This document shows positions 14,661 through 18,391 of a stretch of DNA of 18,391 nt, in pieces. The position numbers were made by a program, and so were the translations under genes. The notes under the pieces are model-generated. The model searched no databases. It saw only the letters and a list, made by a program, of their open reading frames with translations, and was not told where the DNA came from. The first letter of the stretch is position 1. The number at the start of each line of letters is the position of its first letter. Origin of the DNA: an uncultured Cellvibrio sp. (GTDB taxonomy: Bacteria > Pseudomonadota > Gammaproteobacteria > Pseudomonadales > Cellvibrionaceae); contig CAMLOU010000085.1 in assembly GCA_946481735.1 (NCBI GenBank), positions 1 through 18,391 on the forward strand, given 5' to 3'.

Positions 14661-16666
14661 GTTTTTTTCAAAGTCCGTTTAATCCGGTAAATTTTGCGCT
14701 GGCTGAAGATAAAGCGCGCAATATTTCCAGTATCGATCCCAAGCTGTCGCGTACCAACTATTACGATGGCCGCTTACTCAAAGCCTCGGATTTAATTCGC
14801 GATCAATTGTATCTGGATGAACGCCTGCGAGAAGCGGGTCGAGTGATCGGGCAGGGTATTGTCCGGGGGCTCGATATCCAACTCACCGACGAAGGACGGC
14901 TGCTGGTTACACCGGGATTAGCCATTGCCCCCTCCGGGCGTATCCTGGAACTGGAAAAAGAAACCCTTGAAATTAATCTTTACGACCCGGCAAAGATGGC
15001 CGAACTGAATCCCGGCTTTCGTTATCTGGAACGGGGGTTGTATGCCGTGGTGCTGGCCTACGCGGAGAAGGGCGAAGGCAGTGCGGAAATGTATCCGCGC
15101 GACCTGGAAGCAGAGCGCGGGTTTCATTTTAATGTTTATGCGGAAGGTGTTGTCCTGACCTTGCAGGCATTGCCCACCCGCTACGTGTATTCAACCAAAT
15201 CCTCGGGGCAACGGTTGCACAGCTCGGTGGTATCGCGTGCGGCCCTGGTGCGGGATTTTATTGTGACGCATCGCACCCAGCCAGCGGAGTTGTCCGAGAA
15301 TGGTGTAGCCTTGGGGTTGCTCGCCGTCGAAAATGGCAAGCCACAGTGGCTGGACCGCGGGCTGCTGCGTCGGCAACACCGCCCGGCGCAGTCGCGCTAC
15401 AACCTGCAAATGGATTTGTTTTACCACTACGAAGAACTTTTGCAGGATGTATTAAAGCTGCGCCAGCAAAGCACCCGCGAAGATCCGTTTCCCGCTGCGC
15501 ATTACTTTGATCTGATGCCACCTTTTGGCTCAATCCCCAAACGTTGTGTCGATCCCGTCAATGGTTATCAGGGTTACTTTCCTGAAGGTTTTGAGGTCAG
15601 TATTGCGCCGGTTCGACTCGACGACATCAATGCGATTGTTGAGCAGAGCAAGGCGCTGGAGCCCATCGACCTGCAAAAAGATACTGATGTCGATATCGTC
15701 ATCCTGGTGCCGCTGAGCGACCACGAATTTTCCTTGCGCGCACGGCAGCTCCAGCACACGCGTTCATTGTCAGAAAGCGAGCGTGAATTCCTCCACCCGC
15801 CCCATCTGGATGATTATGCACTGCGCGCGTATGGCGAAACTACGCACGAGGAAAATACCGATTCAGCTATCTGGAATGCAATCTGGGCCGGTGACAAAAA
15901 TATTTTCTATGTGAGGCGACCAACGCGTGTGGCAGAGACCCAGGTCAGCGCTATCGTTCTGGCAGCAGGACGCTACGAAGACCTGCCGGATATTGATGCT
16001 GAATTACCGCAGGATGTGGAGGAACTGGAAGCACGTATTGATGAACTGGAGGAAGACAACGAAGCCCTGCTGCTGGAACTGAATCGCACGCCGGATGAAC
16101 GTCTCGACGAAGCCAGGGCTCTGATCGACGATCTTAATGAACAGATTGAGGAACTTGAAGAAGCCCTGGAGGCGGCGGAAACTGGCGATGATCAAACCGC
16201 CGCCCTGCGCGAAAGAGTCAGCCAGCTGGAAGAAGAGAATAAAAATATCCTCGCGGAACAGGAAAACCTTGAAAAGAAACTGGCCGAGGCTGAACAACGG
16301 ATTAAAGAATTGGAATCCGGTAATGGCGGTTCATCGATGTCCATTGAAGACATTCTCAAGCGTCGCCCGGTAAACGACGATATAGCCCGGAAAGCAGCGC
16401 AGGAATTGAACGAAAATATTAAGGATAACCCGCGAGACCTGGCCGCGATTGTTGATGCCTTGCTGGTGATGCCCGTCCGCTACGATGCACTGAACTGGCC
16501 GACGCTTGCCATTGTGGCAAAACAAGAACAACTGTCCGATCTGCTGGCTTTATTCGAGAAAAATCCCGATACCCGCCTGCCTGAACTGATGGCGAAAACC
16601 GGCGAGCAATTCAAGCTGGATCAACGGCTGATGGAACAATGGAGAAAACTTGCTGAATCGGAATAG
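14657..16666 (+). CDS. CIS baseplate-associated protein, paralogue 2 of 3, with coiled coil (669 aa)
   Basis: Start at ATG 14657 (ATGA overlap; AGGAG at 14644-14648), not the upstream GTG at 14630. Residues 32-100 repeat the shared module: NYYDGRLLKASDL, GQGIVRGLDIQL, RLLVTPGLAIAPSGRILEL. Residues about 281-360 carry a second region shared with the next gene: HYFDLMPPFGSIPK, GYFPEGFEVSIAPVRLDD and VDIVILVPLSDHEF. Then comes a long acidic coiled coil (about 452-553), with heptad-like ELEARIDELEEDNEALLLEL and QLEEENKNI stretches. A GNGGSS linker (555-560) and a helical C-terminal domain follow (about 563-669). No ligand-binding or enzymatic motif was seen. It probably extends from the baseplate; a fibre-like or tethering role is inferred. 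Confidence 0.85.
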   Translation: MSFFQSPFNPVNFALAEDKARNISSIDPKLSRTNYYDGRLLKASDLIRDQLYLDERLREAGRVIGQGIVRGLDIQLTDEGRLLVTPGLAIAPSGRILELEKETLEINLYDPAKMAELNPGFRYLERGLYAVVLAYAEKGEGSAEMYPRDLEAERGFHFNVYAEGVVLTLQALPTRYVYSTKSSGQRLHSSVVSRAALVRDFIVTHRTQPAELSENGVALGLLAVENGKPQWLDRGLLRRQHRPAQSRYNLQMDLFYHYEELLQDVLKLRQQSTREDPFPAAHYFDLMPPFGSIPKRCVDPVNGYQGYFPEGFEVSIAPVRLDDINAIVEQSKALEPIDLQKDTDVDIVILVPLSDHEFSLRARQLQHTRSLSESEREFLHPPHLDDYALRAYGETTHEENTDSAIWNAIWAGDKNIFYVRRPTRVAETQVSAIVLAAGRYEDLPDIDAELPQDVEELEARIDELEEDNEALLLELNRTPDERLDEARALIDDLNEQIEELEEALEAAETGDDQTAALRERVSQLEEENKNILAEQENLEKKLAEAEQRIKELESGNGGSSMSIEDILKRRPVNDDIARKAAQELNENIKDNPRDLAAIVDALLVMPVRYDALNWPTLAIVAKQEQLSDLLALFEKNPDTRLPELMAKTGEQFKLDQRLMEQWRKLAESE

Positions 16667-16724
16667 TGTGGTTAGCAAGCGTTATTGACGAGCGAACTGT
16701 TGGAGTAAACCGTCGGAGCAGATT

Positions 16725-18391
16725 ATGGAAACCCAAGGCTTACAACTGCATAAAGTTATCGCTGACAACAATACCCGGCGGCTGCATTATTTTTCCGGGC
16801 GTTATCTGTCGGAGCAGGAATTTGACCTGATGCAGCAATATGTCGACGAGCGTTGCGAGGATTTATTGCGCAGCGCGCCGCCGGGCATTGTCTATGGCCT
16901 TGATGTGAGCATCACCGAAACGGACGAGAGTATTGATATCAACGTGCGCCCCGGTTTGGGTGTCGGGGGCGATGGTCGCGCCGTGCATGTTAATTTCCCT
17001 ATTCGGCTCGATTGGAATTCGCTGATTGACGAATATAAAAACCGCATTACACCGGAAGATCATGAATCGGTGCCGGTTGAGGGGTTTTATTTTCTGACGG
17101 CAAAGCGGCAAGTTGCATTGCTGGATGAGAGTGAAGGCGCTGATCCCTGTTCACGCACAGAGCCTAATCCATTGCGCGACAGTCGCCTGGAAACCTTCGC
17201 GACCCTGGATTTACATTTTATATCCAAGGCGGCGTCCTGGATGGCCATGGAAAAAAACCGCGCAGCCATGCGCGTGTTGGTCCGTTCCCTGTCCGATTCA
17301 CCCTTCGATATCGATACCGGTGCAGTCCCTGTCTGTCTGCTAAAGATTGTCGACGACCAGTTGCAATGGGCGGAAAACCGGGTAGGGCGCTTCGATGCGG
17401 AAGCGGATAATGTTTACCAGAACATCTTGAATTATTGGCAGGTTCTGCAAAGCCAACTGCGTCATGATCATATGGATGGAGAAACGCTGGATAACCTGGC
17501 CACCATTACCGGCGTTGATTATCTGCCTGCTGCCGGCCCCTTTCCCCAGGATTTAATCACCGATATCGCCGGGCGCGAAAGCGAAGACGACAGCAATCTC
17601 TGGCAGCGGCCAGTTTTGCATTTCAATCCCCGCGATTTGCAAATGGAATTGGTGGCGGTGCCGGCCAACAGTGTCGACGGTGTTATCCAGCATGAATTAC
17701 ATCGCGGTGTGATTGATCTTGTACATAACCAACAGGACCGCATCCGCATTATGGTCGCGGTGGAGCCGGATGATTACCGCGCTGACTTGCTGGACCTGCC
17801 GGATATTGATATGGCACTGCTCAATGAGCTGCACGAGCGCTATGTGCAAGCGGCCTCCGATTACAACGCCTGGGCTATTGAATATTTTTTGTTGTATGGA
17901 AACATCACCAGCACCCCGAGCGACTTTACCGAAGAAGATAAGGTAGCGGTGCTTAAACAGATTTACAAAGTCGCCGGACCCGTTAACGATTATTTTGATT
18001 TAACGAATGAAGAGCGCAAGCTCGCCGGCTTACCTGCCAGCCAACCGGCGCCGCAAGCTACCCTCAGTTATTTTTCAGAGCTGGTATCCCAGCGCCGTTT
18101 GCAGATGCAAGAATCGGAGGTTTTACCGCGCCCCTACAGTGCTATCAGTGCGCGGATATCCGATGAAAATTGGGACGAGCTATTCCTGACATCGCCGGAG
18201 CCGGCGTTCCCCGTAGAGCAAGCAGTCAGTGATGGCCTGTATCGCCAGCGGGAAAACTTGCTGTATGAAATAGAGACCATTGAGAACTTTATCAGTCGCA
18301 GTACTGAGTTGATTGATGAGGTCAGTGACTTCCTGTTGCTTCAACGTCAACAGTTGGATTCGATTACGGTCTCCTTTGCCGGGCTTGCCAG
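16725..18391 (+). CDS. CIS baseplate-associated protein, paralogue 3 of 3, 3' end cut by window
   Basis: The frame is open from the ATG at 16725 (GGAG at 16715-16718, spacing 6) to the window edge: at least 555 residues with no stop. The shared module is at about 19-90: LHYFSGRYLSEQEF, PPGIVYGLDVSI and INVRPGLGVGGDGRAVHV. The second shared region is at about 260-350: VDYLPAAGPFPQD, RPVLHFNPRDLQMELVAVPA and IRIMVAVEPDDY, at nearly the same spacing as in the preceding gene. From about 365 onward it is helical, including LYRQRENLLYEIETIENFIS near 505-525, which fits a coiled-coil or helical stalk. A 58-base gap separates it from the previous gene. It probably acts with paralogues 1 and 2 at the baseplate periphery. 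No known catalytic motif was seen. Confidence 0.85.
   Translation, partial: METQGLQLHKVIADNNTRRLHYFSGRYLSEQEFDLMQQYVDERCEDLLRSAPPGIVYGLDVSITETDESIDINVRPGLGVGGDGRAVHVNFPIRLDWNSLIDEYKNRITPEDHESVPVEGFYFLTAKRQVALLDESEGADPCSRTEPNPLRDSRLETFATLDLHFISKAASWMAMEKNRAAMRVLVRSLSDSPFDIDTGAVPVCLLKIVDDQLQWAENRVGRFDAEADNVYQNILNYWQVLQSQLRHDHMDGETLDNLATITGVDYLPAAGPFPQDLITDIAGRESEDDSNLWQRPVLHFNPRDLQMELVAVPANSVDGVIQHELHRGVIDLVHNQQDRIRIMVAVEPDDYRADLLDLPDIDMALLNELHERYVQAASDYNAWAIEYFLLYGNITSTPSDFTEEDKVAVLKQIYKVAGPVNDYFDLTNEERKLAGLPASQPAPQATLSYFSELVSQRRLQMQESEVLPRPYSAISARISDENWDELFLTSPEPAFPVEQAVSDGLYRQRENLLYEIETIENFISRSTELIDEVSDFLLLQRQQLDSITVSFAGLA

Noticed and set aside
1..18391. Many open frames of 60-220 codons on the minus strand and in other plus frames
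   Set aside because: All overlap a well-supported plus-strand gene with conserved motifs and lack plausible ribosome binding sites or recognisable protein features; they are shadow frames.
1..18391. Prophage or R-type tailocin
   Set aside because: Two tube genes, a DUF5908-type gene, a CIS_tube/LysM hub and no capsid, lysis or terminase genes point to a contractile injection system instead.
1..18391. Canonical type VI secretion system
   Set aside because: The sheath is a single phage-like protein, not a TssB/TssC pair, and there are no TssJ, TssL, TssM or ClpV genes in view.
1..18391. CRISPR array, tRNA, rRNA or insertion sequence
   Set aside because: No repeated spacer pattern, no RNA-like fold region and no transposase or terminal inverted repeats were seen; nearly all bases are coding.

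Overview
The window carries one strand of tightly packed genes for a contractile injection system (CIS), a phage-tail-like nanomachine. All supported genes lie on the plus strand. Most junctions are ATGA/TGATG overlaps or gaps of a few bases, so this looks like part of one long operon. Both ends are cut: the window opens inside the sheath gene and closes inside a large baseplate-associated gene. Moderate GC, proteobacterial-type ribosome binding sites and frequent TTA/TTG/CTG leucine codons fit a gammaproteobacterium, perhaps a Cellvibrio-like marine or soil lineage. That placement is a guess from codon style only.

Layout: (1) Contractile tube, 1-4328: main sheath (partial), main tube, a divergent sheath paralogue, and a second tube protein of the tube-initiator type. 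(2) Hub and spike, 4325-7097: a CIS_tube/LysM-type hub protein (Afp7-like), a 52-residue DUF5908-type protein, a gpD/gp27-like hub, and a gp5-like OB-fold plus beta-helix spike. In this locus the VgrG-like spike is split over two genes. (3) 7091-8770: a 559-residue protein of no family I recognise that ends in a long hydrophobic membrane segment. It sits where the PAAR spike-tip gene is usually found. (4) Baseplate wedge, 8780-13734: gp25, baseplate J (gp6-like) and a gpI/TIGR02242-like protein with a large N-terminal propeller-like region. (5) 13734 to the end: three consecutive genes of 308, 669 and at least 555 residues that share one N-terminal module. The second and third also share a further downstream region, so they form a paralogous set.

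The parts read as follows. The sheath contracts around the tube. Afp7-like, DUF5908, gpD and gp5 proteins form the hub and piercing spike. gp25, J and gpI-like proteins make the wedges that trigger contraction. The three paralogues probably decorate or extend the baseplate. The membrane-segment protein suggests the particle may be tethered to a membrane instead of being a freely released (AFP/PVC-like) particle; this is inference. No AAA+ ATPase, tape-measure, cap, PAAR or toxin gene is visible here; they would have to lie outside the window. There is no capsid, terminase, holin or integrase gene, and no tssJ/L/M or clpV gene, which argues against a prophage or a canonical T6SS. The largest non-coding gap is 82 bases (2311-2392).
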